DNA from: Thalassobium sp. R2A62
GTDB lineage: Bacteria; Pseudomonadota; Alphaproteobacteria; Rhodobacterales; Rhodobacteraceae
NCBI RefSeq assembly: GCF_000161835.1
Contig: NZ_GG697169.2
Location: 667,852 to 731,851, forward strand
DNA: 64,000 bases
Reading direction: 5' to 3'
A program made the translations under genes and the position numbers. Below, one piece after another: positions 1 to 9,072 of this stretch. The notes beneath the pieces were generated by a model. It saw only the letters and a program-made list of their open reading frames with translations. It searched no databases and had not been told where the DNA came from. The first letter of the stretch is position 1; each line of letters opens with the position of its first letter.

Positions 1-2
1 TC

Positions 3-1118
3 GTTGCTGCTGGATCGGGTCGCCGTGCTGGTGGCCCAAAACCAAAGCAATGGCAGACCCTGAACGGTCGTGCAGTTGTCTTGTGGTCAATTCAGATGTT
101 TCAGGCGCATCCGCTCGTCGACCGGATCATGCTCGCAGCCCCAGCCGACGGTGTTCCTGAAGGCATATCAATTCCTGACGGCGTTGAGATTGTCACAGGC
201 GGCGGCAGCCGAGCCGAGACCGTTCAAAATTGCCTGCGGGCATGTCCTGACGCAAAGCGTGTCCTGATCCACGATGCTGCACGCCCTGCTGTCACCGAGC
301 AAATGATCACTGATGTTATTGTGGCGTTGGAGACCCATGATGGCGCGGCTCCAGCACTACCTGTTGTTGACGCATTGTGGACTGGCAAAGACGGTGTCGT
401 GACCGGCGCGGCGGATCGGAGTGGTTTGTTTCGTGCGCAGACCCCACAGGGTTTTCAATATTCAGCGATCCTAGCCGCACATGCGGCCTATACCGGTGCC
501 GCAGCGGATGATGTCGAGGTTGCTCGCGCTGCGGGGCTGGACGTCGCGATCGTTGCGGGTGATCCTCGCGCAATGAAGATCACCAACCCAACCGATTTGG
601 CGCGGGTTGAGCATATGATGAAACAAGGAACGACATACGTGGATATAAGACTGGGCAACGGCTACGATGTTCATAAATTTGGACCAGGTACGCATGTCAC
701 TTTGTGCGGTTTAGAGATTGCACATGATCACGGTTTGGTCGGTCATTCGGACGCCGATGTCGGGATGCATGCAGTAACTGATGCGATCTATGGCGCACTT
801 GCCCGTGGTGATATTGGCCAGCATTTCCCGCCCAGCGATCCGCAATGGAAAGGGGCTGCCAGCGACATCTTTTTGCGTCATGCAGTAGCGCTTGCTTCCG
901 AGATGGGATTTACGATCAGTAACGTTGATTGCACTCTGGTTTGCGAGTTTCCCAAGATTGGCCCACACGCCCAAGCAATGCGTGAAAAAATGAGCAAGAT
1001 CATGGGGCTGGATGCCGACCGGATCAGTGTCAAAGCGACAACTTCGGAAAGGCTTGGGTTTACAGGGCGCGGTGAAGGCATCGCGTCGATCGCAACGGCA
1101 ACATTGGTGGCATCATGA
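3..1118 (+). CDS. ispDF: Bifunctional IspD-IspF enzyme of the MEP isoprenoid pathway (5' end outside window)
   Basis: The reading frame is open from base 3, and the true start lies upstream of the window. The first half is IspD, which joins CTP and methylerythritol phosphate: the visible start VAAGSGRRAGG with PKQW is the nucleotide-binding loop. The second half is IspF, which cyclises the product to MEcPP: GNGYDVH and HSDADV carry its zinc ligands. Fusion of the two steps in one chain is common in alphaproteobacteria. Only a few N-terminal residues appear to be missing. The stop codon overlaps the pgpA start (ATGA), so the two genes are probably co-transcribed and translationally coupled. 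Confidence 0.96.
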   Translation, partial: VAAGSGRRAGGPKPKQWQTLNGRAVVLWSIQMFQAHPLVDRIMLAAPADGVPEGISIPDGVEIVTGGGSRAETVQNCLRACPDAKRVLIHDAARPAVTEQMITDVIVALETHDGAAPALPVVDALWTGKDGVVTGAADRSGLFRAQTPQGFQYSAILAAHAAYTGAAADDVEVARAAGLDVAIVAGDPRAMKITNPTDLARVEHMMKQGTTYVDIRLGNGYDVHKFGPGTHVTLCGLEIAHDHGLVGHSDADVGMHAVTDAIYGALARGDIGQHFPPSDPQWKGAASDIFLRHAVALASEMGFTISNVDCTLVCEFPKIGPHAQAMREKMSKIMGLDADRISVKATTSERLGFTGRGEGIASIATATLVAS

Positions 1119-1597
1119 GCAAGCTTTGGGCGACGTTTTTCTATTCGGGATTGCTAAAACCCGCTCCGGGAACATGGGGATCACTGGCCGCCCTGCCTGC
1201 TGCATATTTGGTGGCGACTGTCCTTGGGCCAATCGGCTTTTGTCTCGCAACAATCGTCGTGTTCTTAACCGGCTGGTGGGCGACGCAAATTGAGACGGCC
1301 GGACAGGACGATCACGATCCGTCCGAAATCGTCATCGACGAGGTCGCAGGGCAGTGGATCGCGCTGTTCCCGGTCGTGTTTGGCGCCCACAAAGTTGGCG
1401 CAGCCCTGACGGACCTTTGGCCAGGCTGGCTTGCGGCATTCCTGCTGTTCCGTTTGTTCGACATATCCAAGCCTTGGCTTGTGGGTTGGGCGGACCGACG
1501 CGGCGACGCCTTGGGTGTGATGCTCGATGATGTCATCGCGGGCGTTTTTGCCGCCATCGGCGTGATGATCCTCGCAGCGCTCGCTCATTTACTATGA
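1115..1597 (+). CDS. pgpA: Phosphatidylglycerophosphatase A
   Basis: A 160-residue protein of the PgpA family, which removes phosphate from phosphatidylglycerophosphate to give phosphatidylglycerol at the inner membrane. Family motifs are visible: an early GLLKPAPGTWGS segment, the acidic DEVAGQWIAL motif in the middle and FRLFDISKPW after it. Several hydrophobic stretches fit an integral membrane protein, and the length is usual. The start overlaps the ispDF stop and the end overlaps the next start by four bases, so this is the middle gene of a tight three-gene unit. Confidence 0.94.
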   Translation: MSKLWATFFYSGLLKPAPGTWGSLAALPAAYLVATVLGPIGFCLATIVVFLTGWWATQIETAGQDDHDPSEIVIDEVAGQWIALFPVVFGAHKVGAALTDLWPGWLAAFLLFRLFDISKPWLVGWADRRGDALGVMLDDVIAGVFAAIGVMILAALAHLL

Positions 1598-2076
1598 GTA
1601 CCGACAACCCTCGTGCAGTGGCTCTATTGACCCGTGCGCTGGCTGCCGAAGTCATGATCGCCACAGCCGAAAGCTGCACTGGCGGGATGGTCAGTGCCGC
1701 AATCACCGACATCGCGGGGAGCTCGTCGATTTTTGACCGTGGCTTTGTCACCTACACCAATCGGGCCAAGACCAAAATGCTGGGCGTTTCTCCAGAAACA
1801 TTGGCTGCCTATGGTGCCGTTTCGGAAGAAACCGCGGCCGAGATGGCGAAAGGTGCGATTGCGCACTCGGACGCCAGCCTTGCAGTTGCGATTACCGGCA
1901 TTGCTGGCCCCGGAGGATCGGATCACAAACCCGAAGGTCGGGTGTGTTTCGGGATCGCGCAACGCGACCAGATTCAAACGTCTACGGTCGAATTCGGATC
2001 ATTGGGTCGTGCCAATGTCCGAATGGCCGCATGTGACTATACCTTGGATCTGCTGCTCGGAGCGCTCGATTCATAA
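1594..2076 (+). CDS. CinA C-terminal-domain amidase (NMN deamidase type)
   Basis: A 160-residue stand-alone CinA C-terminal domain. The family converts nicotinamide mononucleotide to nicotinic acid mononucleotide (PncC activity). Signature segments are AESCTGGM near residue 28 and GIAGPGGS followed by PEGRVCFG near residues 103-120. The N-terminal MoaB-like domain of full CinA is absent, as in most proteobacterial stand-alone proteins. It overlaps pgpA by four bases and ends the unit. Activity is inferred from the family. Confidence 0.9.
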   Translation: MSTDNPRAVALLTRALAAEVMIATAESCTGGMVSAAITDIAGSSSIFDRGFVTYTNRAKTKMLGVSPETLAAYGAVSEETAAEMAKGAIAHSDASLAVAITGIAGPGGSDHKPEGRVCFGIAQRDQIQTSTVEFGSLGRANVRMAACDYTLDLLLGALDS

Positions 2077-2232
2077 GCGCGTAAAAATTAGTCAAATACC
2101 AAAAATTGCGCATAAACCTGCGCCGGTTTGTGATTTGCCTATCGTTTAACCACCCGAAACGACAATCGCCTCTTTCCGCGCCGATCCCGATATTGTCCAC
2201 CCACCTCAGTTTTATAAATGTCGGAGGGGACA

Positions 2233-3411
2233 ATGAACGGAGCGGATACAGCCTGGATGATCGTGGCGACAGCCTTGGTCTTGTTTATGACTTTGCCAGG
2301 GCTTGCCCTGTTTTACGGAGGTCTTGTACGCGCACGCAACGTGCTCAGTGTGTTTATGCACTGCTATGCAATTGCGTGCGTGATGAGCGTCCTTTGGCTC
2401 GTGATCGGGTACTCGATTGCATTTGGTGGCGGGACATCCGGCTACTGGGGCGGCTTGGACAAAATGTTCCTTGGTGGCATTAATAGCGAGACGCTCGCTG
2501 GCACCCTGCCCGAAGTCTTGTTCTTTGCCTTCCAGATGACCTTTGCGATCATCACACCGGCTTTGATCGTTGGTGCCTATGTCGAACGTGTCGGCTTTGG
2601 CTTTGTGCTGTTGTTCTCATCGCTTTGGATGCTGTTGTGTTACGCACCGGTCGTCCATTGGGTCTGGGGTGGCGGCATTCTGGCAAACGGCACAATCTTT
2701 GAAGTCGCCGTGATGGACTTTGCAGGTGGCATTGTTGTTCACGAAACTGCCGGTCTTGCGGCTTTGATCCTCGCGATCTTTCTTGGGCCACGTCGTGATC
2801 AGAATAAACCGCCACACAATCCTGGCATGGTGATGATAGGTGCTGCTATGCTTTGGCTCGGTTGGTTCGGCTTTAACGGCGGCTCTCAACTTGCGGCCGA
2901 CGGTGGCGCGGCTATGGCACTGACCGTGACACATATCTCGGCGGCCACTGCATCCCTGACATGGGCGCTGTGGGAGCGGATCAAGTTCGGTAAAGCCAGC
3001 CTCGTTGGTTTGGTCACAGGTACAATCGCAGGTCTCGCCTCGGTCACTCCGGCGTCTGGTTTCATCGACCCGATGCAGGCCTTGATCATTGGTGCCGTCG
3101 CTGGTGTCTTGTGCCAAGAAGCGGTCACTCTTGTGCGCAACGTCTTTAAGATCGACGACACGCTTGATGTGTTTGCGGTCCACGGTGTTGGTGGCATCTT
3201 TGGTACGATCATGATCGCAGTCTTCGGATTGGGAAGCTGGGCCACTCAGTTGGGCAGCCTCGCGATCGTCGGTGTGTTCACCGCAGTGGTCACAGTCGTG
3301 CTGATCTTTGTCTGTCGTGCGGTGACACCATTGCGCGTAGATCACGAGACCGAAGTCAACGGTCTGGACCTCGCGGTCCATGGTGAACGTGCATACGACA
3401 TGACGTCGTAA
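2233..3411 (+). CDS. amtB: Ammonium channel of the Amt family
   Basis: A 392-residue membrane protein of the Amt/MEP/Rh family, which conducts ammonium across the inner membrane. There are about eleven hydrophobic helices. The pore twin histidines are visible in VVHETAG (about residue 170) and FAVHGVGG (about residue 317), and the family signature DFAGGIVVHETAG is intact. I chose the ATG at 2233 because GGAGGGG at 2223-2229 is well placed for it; an in-frame ATG at 2218 has no such site. No glnK (PII) gene lies beside it, although the pair is usually linked, and I see no sigma-54 promoter upstream. Confidence 0.94.
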   Translation: MNGADTAWMIVATALVLFMTLPGLALFYGGLVRARNVLSVFMHCYAIACVMSVLWLVIGYSIAFGGGTSGYWGGLDKMFLGGINSETLAGTLPEVLFFAFQMTFAIITPALIVGAYVERVGFGFVLLFSSLWMLLCYAPVVHWVWGGGILANGTIFEVAVMDFAGGIVVHETAGLAALILAIFLGPRRDQNKPPHNPGMVMIGAAMLWLGWFGFNGGSQLAADGGAAMALTVTHISAATASLTWALWERIKFGKASLVGLVTGTIAGLASVTPASGFIDPMQALIIGAVAGVLCQEAVTLVRNVFKIDDTLDVFAVHGVGGIFGTIMIAVFGLGSWATQLGSLAIVGVFTAVVTVVLIFVCRAVTPLRVDHETEVNGLDLAVHGERAYDMTS

Positions 3412-3814
3412 ATACGATCAAGACGAATGCGCTAGCGGGCCCTACGGGACCCGTTAGGCTGCTGACAAAGTTAAGGTTGTCACGGCTTATCAAATCATCC
3501 GAAAAATTTTGTCGGATGGTTGCAATGAGCCCAAAAGTGACTGATGCTGCATTTTGCACGAATGGCTGCTATTAATAGCTTCCCAAAAACCTTCAACAAC
3601 TGGTAGGGTTGGGAAAAGGTTTTTTTACAGCAGAAATCCCGGTGGTTGGCGACCATGTCGAAAACGAGCGTTTTTGGAACACATATGAATGGCGGTTGTG
3701 CGGGACAAAGCGGGCATTGCTATCTGGCGAATAAACGGCTGCTTCTCCATCTTTAGCAATGTTGTGTCGCGCGCCAGAATTGATGGGGCGCGCTGTCTCG
3801 CAAAACGCCTCGGG
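3412..3814. other. 403-base intergenic stretch with no recognised gene
   Basis: This lies between the convergent ends of amtB and the FAD oxidoreductase gene. A GC-rich imperfect hairpin sits near 3436-3455, but no run of T follows it, so it is a weak terminator candidate. The short open frames here have no recognisable family, and nothing else stands out. Confidence 0.5.
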
Positions 3815-5146
3815 CTAAAGTTCGCCGAATGCGCGACCCTCCTGCCAGCGTAGGTATAAGTTAGCACCAAGCCTTGAGATCGGCTCTGGCGGCAAGCGCA
3901 TTGGAGCGTCAGCAGCTAAGGCGCGTGACAGCGTCGGCGATGATTGACCGAGTGCGAGATCGGCCGCGAGACCGCCCGCCAATGTCCCTTTGGCAGTGCC
4001 TAAGCCATTTTGACAGCAGGCTGAAAACAATCCGGGTTCTAATTTGCTAATTACCTGCACGTTATTGCGGCTGAGGCAAAGCCGCCCACCCCACCTGAAT
4101 TCCATTGCGACATCGCCCAGATTTGGAAAGCGGCGCATAAAAGAACGGTCGTGATCTTTGCCTACTTTTGCGATGCGTTTCGCGCTTACCTCCATCGTGG
4201 GGTCAAATGTAAACCTGTTCCGAATGATCAACCGATCGCCGCCCGTACCACAGATGCGGCGCACAGTCGTTCCAACAGGATCTGCCGGCGTTAGCCCCCA
4301 GATCGCGTGACCACCCAGCTTGGCCACCTCTTGCGGTGACAATGCCCGTGTCATCGAGGCGTAGGTGAACACATGCATCAAACGCGATTTGGCGTATCCG
4401 AAACTGTTCAGGTGACCGTTTACTGCGAGGATGACGCGCGGCGCGGTAACTCGCCCGTTTGGGGTCGTTGCGATCCAATCATCCTCACGCTTCAGGTCCG
4501 TGACGGGGCTGTCTTCATGGATCTTAACACCGTCTTTGCGTAGTCCTTCAGCGATGCCGCGGATGTACATTGCAGGTTGAATCATGGCCGTACTCGGCGT
4601 GAACAGGCCACTTTGATAATAATCCGAACCCGTAATTTCACGCATCTCTGCTGCGTCATAGACCTCATGCGGTTCACCCATTGCGGTCAAATGTTTGGCA
4701 AAGCTGGTGTTGTGCGCATGACCCTTAGTGGTTGCCGCCCCATTGATCTTGCCTGACATCACAAATGCTTCCGCAGAAAGGCCATATTCATTTGACATTT
4801 CACGAGCATGGGTAATTCCCAGCCGGTTGTCCTGTGTTTGCGCCACGTCAGCATCAAGCGCACCGCCGTAGTCCGCCGACGTCAGATCGTGCGGAAGATC
4901 GATCATAAAGCCCGAGTTGCGCCCCGCCGGTCCGTCGCCAATGCGCACAGCATCCAACACGACGATCTTGTCGCCTTTTGCCTTTTTGGACAGGCGGTGG
5001 GCCGCCGCCAACCCTGCAAAACCTGCGCCAATTACCAACCAATCGGCGGTGATCTTGCCAGCCAAAGGTGTCGCTGGTTGAGGGTTTGCCAGCAACTTAT
5101 TCCAACCGGTTGGGCCGGGATCGCGGGGCAGACGGGTCACAGCCAC
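3815..5146 (-). CDS. FAD-dependent amine/D-amino acid oxidoreductase (DAO family)
   Basis: A 443-residue flavoprotein. The FAD-binding beta-alpha-beta motif VIGAGFAGLAAAHRL lies at about residues 37-51, and GRNSGFMI, a DAO-family landmark, follows near residue 75. This family (DadA, sarcosine oxidase, gamma-glutamylputrescine oxidase PuuB) oxidises secondary or primary amines to imines; this protein seems closest to the PuuB-like group. It starts with GTG one base after the stop of the MttB gene, so it is the last gene of the GntR-headed operon. In that setting it may oxidise the amine left after demethylation. The substrate is not known. Confidence 0.85.
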   Translation of the reverse strand: MAVTRLPRDPGPTGWNKLLANPQPATPLAGKITADWLVIGAGFAGLAAAHRLSKKAKGDKIVVLDAVRIGDGPAGRNSGFMIDLPHDLTSADYGGALDADVAQTQDNRLGITHAREMSNEYGLSAEAFVMSGKINGAATTKGHAHNTSFAKHLTAMGEPHEVYDAAEMREITGSDYYQSGLFTPSTAMIQPAMYIRGIAEGLRKDGVKIHEDSPVTDLKREDDWIATTPNGRVTAPRVILAVNGHLNSFGYAKSRLMHVFTYASMTRALSPQEVAKLGGHAIWGLTPADPVGTTVRRICGTGGDRLIIRNRFTFDPTMEVSAKRIAKVGKDHDRSFMRRFPNLGDVAMEFRWGGRLCLSRNNVQVISKLEPGLFSACCQNGLGTAKGTLAGGLAADLALGQSSPTLSRALAADAPMRLPPEPISRLGANLYLRWQEGRAFGEL

Positions 5147-5147
5147 G

Positions 5148-6698
5148 TTAGTAATCCTGATTAAGCGCGTCGACGGCCGGAATTTCGCGTTCGCGCCTAG
5201 CGATGTAATCCAGCAGCGCTTCGTTCACGCCCTCGTCGAGCTTGGGTTCTTCGTACTCGTTCAACATGGAGCGGGCTTTGTTAAGGGCGCGTTCGTTGAT
5301 CTCGATCCCGCCTTCGGCTTGCCATTGCTCGATTGAATTGTTGTCGAACATCTCGGGCATGAAGAATGCCTTTTGAAAATGCTCCAACGTATGCGGATGG
5401 CCAAGATAGTGACCACCGGGGCCAACATCTGGCACGGCTGCTAGAGCTGCATCAAAGTCATCCCAATTCACGCCTTGCGCCATGCGGTAGCCCATTTCGC
5501 ACATCTCGGCATCGACGATGAATTTCGCCGTGGAACAATGCATCCCCGCTTCATTCCAACCCGCGCTGTGCCACATGTAATTTGCGCCCGCCATCAAGAC
5601 CGCGTTCATCGTCATCGCACTTTCATAACCGGCCTGCGCATCGAACGTCTTGGCCCCACCAAGCGTGTTCGACGTGCGCCAAGGCACACCGTAGAACCGC
5701 GCCATCTGACCGATCATAAAGTTCATCAGGCTGATCTCTGGTGTGCCAGCCATCGGCGCGCCCGATTTCATGCTGACGGTTGAGAGGTAGTGGCCATAGA
5801 TCGCAGGGCAGCCTTTGCGCACGACCTGCGTGTAGGCCAGCGCGCTGAGCGCTTCGGCGTTCAATTGCGCCACGGTTGCGGGCACGCTTGCGGGGGTATT
5901 TGCGCCGCCCAAAACGAAGGGCGAACACAGGATCGGCTGATTGCGTTTACAGAATGCCCGCAGTGCGCCCAGCATCGTCTCGTCCCAGACCAAAGGCGAG
6001 TTTCCGTTGCAATTGCCCGTCACGACCGGGTGGGTGTCAATGTAATCATCGCCAAACAGGATCACGCACATGTCCATCACGTCTTCGGCGTTTTTGGGGC
6101 TGGTGGTCATACCCATGAACGTCTTGTCAGAGTGTTTCATCGACGAATAGGTGATACGCAGATGCCGCTGGCTAATCGGATGATCATAGGGTTCGACGAT
6201 ATGGTGCGCTGACGAGTGGATCGCCGGTAACATGTGGCTGAGCTTGTGGAAATTCGCCAAGTCATCCAGCGTTGGGTTGCGCCGCACGTCATCGAGATCG
6301 CGCAGAAATGGCGCGCCCGTCATTGGGATGAACATGCCATGATCGCCGCCGAAGGGCAGAGAGTTGGCCGCATTGCGTGCGTGGTAGGTGAATGTTTCTG
6401 GAATACTGGCGATCAGCTCGCGCACGAGGTGCCGATCAAGGTAGACCATCTCTCCGACGACCTTCGCGCCAGCACGTTTCCAATCAGCCAAGGCGATATC
6501 ATCGCGGAATTGCACGCCAACATTTTCAAGGATATCCATAGACGCCGCGTCGATCTTTTCGATCTGATCGGGGGTCATCGGGTCGGTCAGGGGCAGCTTG
6601 CGCTTGAGCGCAGGCAGCATCTTTATGTCACGGGTCTGGCGCAGCGCTTTGCGTGCGCCGCGCCCCCGGCGCACAGTGCCTACTGCGTCCACACTCAT
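5148..6698 (-). CDS. MttB-family (non-pyrrolysine) corrinoid-dependent methyltransferase
   Basis: A 516-residue member of the trimethylamine methyltransferase superfamily (COG5598). Archaeal MttB carries pyrrolysine encoded by UAG. This frame contains no internal amber codon, as in MtgB-like enzymes, which move a methyl group from quaternary amines such as glycine betaine or proline betaine to a corrinoid protein. The length fits the family, with conserved stretches such as HSAGWNEAG and GPGGHYLGHPHT in the C-terminal half. The first 25 residues are rich in Arg and Gly, unlike the family core. It overlaps the aldehyde dehydrogenase gene by four bases. No corrinoid protein gene is adjacent. 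The substrate is inferred only as a methylated amine. Confidence 0.9.
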   Translation of the reverse strand: MSVDAVGTVRRGRGARKALRQTRDIKMLPALKRKLPLTDPMTPDQIEKIDAASMDILENVGVQFRDDIALADWKRAGAKVVGEMVYLDRHLVRELIASIPETFTYHARNAANSLPFGGDHGMFIPMTGAPFLRDLDDVRRNPTLDDLANFHKLSHMLPAIHSSAHHIVEPYDHPISQRHLRITYSSMKHSDKTFMGMTTSPKNAEDVMDMCVILFGDDYIDTHPVVTGNCNGNSPLVWDETMLGALRAFCKRNQPILCSPFVLGGANTPASVPATVAQLNAEALSALAYTQVVRKGCPAIYGHYLSTVSMKSGAPMAGTPEISLMNFMIGQMARFYGVPWRTSNTLGGAKTFDAQAGYESAMTMNAVLMAGANYMWHSAGWNEAGMHCSTAKFIVDAEMCEMGYRMAQGVNWDDFDAALAAVPDVGPGGHYLGHPHTLEHFQKAFFMPEMFDNNSIEQWQAEGGIEINERALNKARSMLNEYEEPKLDEGVNEALLDYIARREREIPAVDALNQDY

Positions 6699-8167
6699 GT
6701 GACGTTATTCCCATCAGCGGGATCGGTGAGGTCGATCCAAATTGTTTTGACCTCGGTGTATTGGTCATGGGCGTGCAGGCCATTGTCGCGTCCGCCGAAG
6801 CCCGATTGTTTGTAGCCGCCGAACGGTGTGGCGATGTTGCCTTCGCCGTAACAATTCACCGTCACCGTGCCTGCATTGATGTCGCGTGCCGCACGAATGG
6901 CACTGCGGCTTCCAGCAGAAAACACTGACGCGGCAAGGCCATAGTCAGTGTCATTGGCGACCTGCACGGCTTCGTCATTGCTGGCCACGGTGATCACGCT
7001 TAACACAGGGCCAAAGATTTCGTCGCGTGCGCGCGGGTCATCAGCCTCAACTTCAAGAATAGTTGGGGCCACGAAGGGGCCATCACCCTTATCGTCCAAA
7101 AAGCTGCGCACTTTGGTGCAATGACCTGCATCAATTAACGCGCCGATATGGTTGGTAGGATCAAGCGGATCGCCAACTTTCCAATCGCGCACGCGGGCAT
7201 TAATCTTCTCTAGCAACACATCTTTCACCGACGCATGCACGATCAACCGCGACGTCGCAGAGCAATTTTGCCCCGCATTCCAGAACGCTGCATTGACCAC
7301 GTGTTCCGCCACATGATCGAGGTTCTCGGCGTCGCCGAACACCACAGCGGGGTTCTTGCCGCCGCATTCCAACACCACCTTTTTGAGGTTGCTGTCAGCC
7401 GCATAGCGCAAGAACCGCCGTCCGGTTTCCGTCGATCCAGTAAAGCTGACCATATCGACATCCATATGGCGTCCAAGTGGTTCGCCCACCGATGGGCCGT
7501 CGCCCGGAAGCACCTGAAGGACACCGCGGGGGATACCCGCCTCGTGCGCCAGTTCAGCGACGCGTAGCGCGGTCAGGCTCGTTTGTTCAGCCGGTTTCAC
7601 GATGACAGAACAGCCTGCCGCCAGCGCAGGCCCAATTTTCCACGCCAACATCATCAACGGGAAATTCCACGGCAGAATTGCTGCGACAACACCCACAGGT
7701 TCACGCACGATCATCGCCATTGCGCCGTCACCTGTCGGTGCTGTCTGATCGTAGATTTTGTCAGCAGCTTCAGCGTGCCATTTAATGCAGTGGATCGTCT
7801 CGGGCAGGTCAATCGTTTCGCAATCAAGGATCGGCTTGCCCGATTCCACACTTTCCATCACAGCCAGTTCGCGGCGATTTCGCGTGATCAATTTGCACAG
7901 ACGGGTCAGCACATCCTTGCGGGCGTCAGGGTCGATCTTTGACCACCGACCTTGATCAAATGCCTCGCGCGCTTTGGTTACGGCAAGGTCGACATCCTTG
8001 GCATCTGCCGTGGAAATCTGTGCGATCTCGGCCCGTGTTGCTGGGTTGGTTGTTGCCATCAATGGGCCATTACCGCGCTGGTACTTGCCGTCGATGAACG
8101 GGCTGCGCGGTGGGTCTAATGCGTCAGCGATGGCCGCGTATTCGGCGTGTGTCAGCAGATCGGTCAT
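6695..8167 (-). CDS. NAD(P)-dependent aldehyde dehydrogenase
   Basis: A 490-residue aldehyde dehydrogenase that oxidises an aldehyde to an acid. Catalytic landmarks are present: Asn168 in PWNFP, Glu267 in ELGG-type LECGG and Cys302 in GQNCS. FTGSTETGR marks the cofactor site. It resembles the PuuC/betaine-aldehyde group. Compared with the usual family layout the loop around residues 350-365 is short, as if some 15 residues were missing between the KVRSFL helix and FVAPTI. It overlaps both neighbours by four bases. In this operon its likely substrate is a semialdehyde made by the DapA-type enzyme or released by the oxidase. Confidence 0.9.
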   Translation of the reverse strand: MTDLLTHAEYAAIADALDPPRSPFIDGKYQRGNGPLMATTNPATRAEIAQISTADAKDVDLAVTKAREAFDQGRWSKIDPDARKDVLTRLCKLITRNRRELAVMESVESGKPILDCETIDLPETIHCIKWHAEAADKIYDQTAPTGDGAMAMIVREPVGVVAAILPWNFPLMMLAWKIGPALAAGCSVIVKPAEQTSLTALRVAELAHEAGIPRGVLQVLPGDGPSVGEPLGRHMDVDMVSFTGSTETGRRFLRYAADSNLKKVVLECGGKNPAVVFGDAENLDHVAEHVVNAAFWNAGQNCSATSRLIVHASVKDVLLEKINARVRDWKVGDPLDPTNHIGALIDAGHCTKVRSFLDDKGDGPFVAPTILEVEADDPRARDEIFGPVLSVITVASNDEAVQVANDTDYGLAASVFSAGSRSAIRAARDINAGTVTVNCYGEGNIATPFGGYKQSGFGGRDNGLHAHDQYTEVKTIWIDLTDPADGNNVT

Positions 8168-9072
8168 GTGTTCGCCCCCATGATGCTGGAAATGGCTGTG
8201 TCCATTGTGCGGATCACCTCGGCCAGTTCGCGTTTGTCGTCTTTGTTCAGTGGTTGTAGCGGTTTGCGCGGTGGGCCCGCGTCAATGCCGCGCAAGGTCA
8301 GCCCATATTTGATGCATTGCACAAATTTGCCGCCCTGTTCGAGGACGCGCATCAGCGGCAACATCGCAGACATGATCGCACGGCCTTTGGTGAAAGCACC
8401 CTCGACGGCGCAAGCCTCGTACAACGCGATGTGCGCCTTTGGTGCAAAGTTTGACCCAGCGCAGACCCAAGACCGCGCGCCCCATGCAAAGAACTCCAGC
8501 GCTTGATCATCCATGCCGCAGGACAATGCGATATGTGGATAGTCGCGCGCCAGCATGTGCAAGCGATTGATGTCGCCAGAGCTTTCCTTGATCCCGCAGA
8601 AATTGGGCGAGCGGCCCAAGCGGTTCAGACAATCTTCGTCCATGTCCACCGACATCCGTCCAGGGTAGTTATAAAGCATCACCGGCAAGTTCGCGGCGCG
8701 GTCCACGGCCAGCGCATGCAACGCAATTTCGCGCCCCGTCGGGTAAGCATAGGGCGGCGTTGCCACCAGCAAGGCATCCGCGCCTGCCGCCTTGGCGGCT
8801 TTGGCGTACATCACGCTGTCTTCGGTCCGAATTGCGCCTGTTCCTATCACCATCGGCACACGCCCGTTGATCAGACCCGCGCAGCGTGTCATCATCTCAA
8901 GGCGTTCTTCAGTCGTCTGCGCGTAATATTCGCCCGTGGACCCCGCGACGACAATGCCGTGAACGCCTGCCGTTATCAAATGCTCAACCGTTTCGGCCAA
9001 GGCCACTTCGTTCAGCGAAAAGTCATCATGATACGGCGTGACGAGCGGCGTGTAGATACCTTCAAATTGCAT
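8164..9072 (-). CDS. DapA-family Schiff-base lyase/dehydratase
   Basis: A 302-residue TIM-barrel protein of the dihydrodipicolinate synthase/N-acetylneuraminate lyase family. The Schiff-base lysine (Lys162 in GIKESSGD), the tyrosine (Tyr134 in YNYPG) and the carboxylate-binding loop GSTGE (44-48) are all present. The start at 9072 is supported by an AAGGA upstream and by the family N-terminus FEGIYTPLVTP; a longer frame to 9144 adds non-homologous residues. Catabolic-operon placement argues against lysine synthesis. Family members include pyrroline-4-hydroxy-2-carboxylate deaminase of hydroxyproline breakdown, which would fit an oxidase and a dehydrogenase beside it. It overlaps the regulator gene by 11 bases. 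Confidence 0.87.
   Translation of the reverse strand: MQFEGIYTPLVTPYHDDFSLNEVALAETVEHLITAGVHGIVVAGSTGEYYAQTTEERLEMMTRCAGLINGRVPMVIGTGAIRTEDSVMYAKAAKAAGADALLVATPPYAYPTGREIALHALAVDRAANLPVMLYNYPGRMSVDMDEDCLNRLGRSPNFCGIKESSGDINRLHMLARDYPHIALSCGMDDQALEFFAWGARSWVCAGSNFAPKAHIALYEACAVEGAFTKGRAIMSAMLPLMRVLEQGGKFVQCIKYGLTLRGIDAGPPRKPLQPLNKDDKRELAEVIRTMDTAISSIMGANT

Noticed and set aside
2617-3381. 254-codon antisense frame across amtB
   Set aside because: It is a mirror of the amtB coding pattern, with His/Asp/Arg-rich composition and no ribosome site or family.
3436-3455. Hairpin after amtB as a terminator
   Set aside because: The stem has a mismatch and no T-run follows; a rho-independent terminator is not supported.
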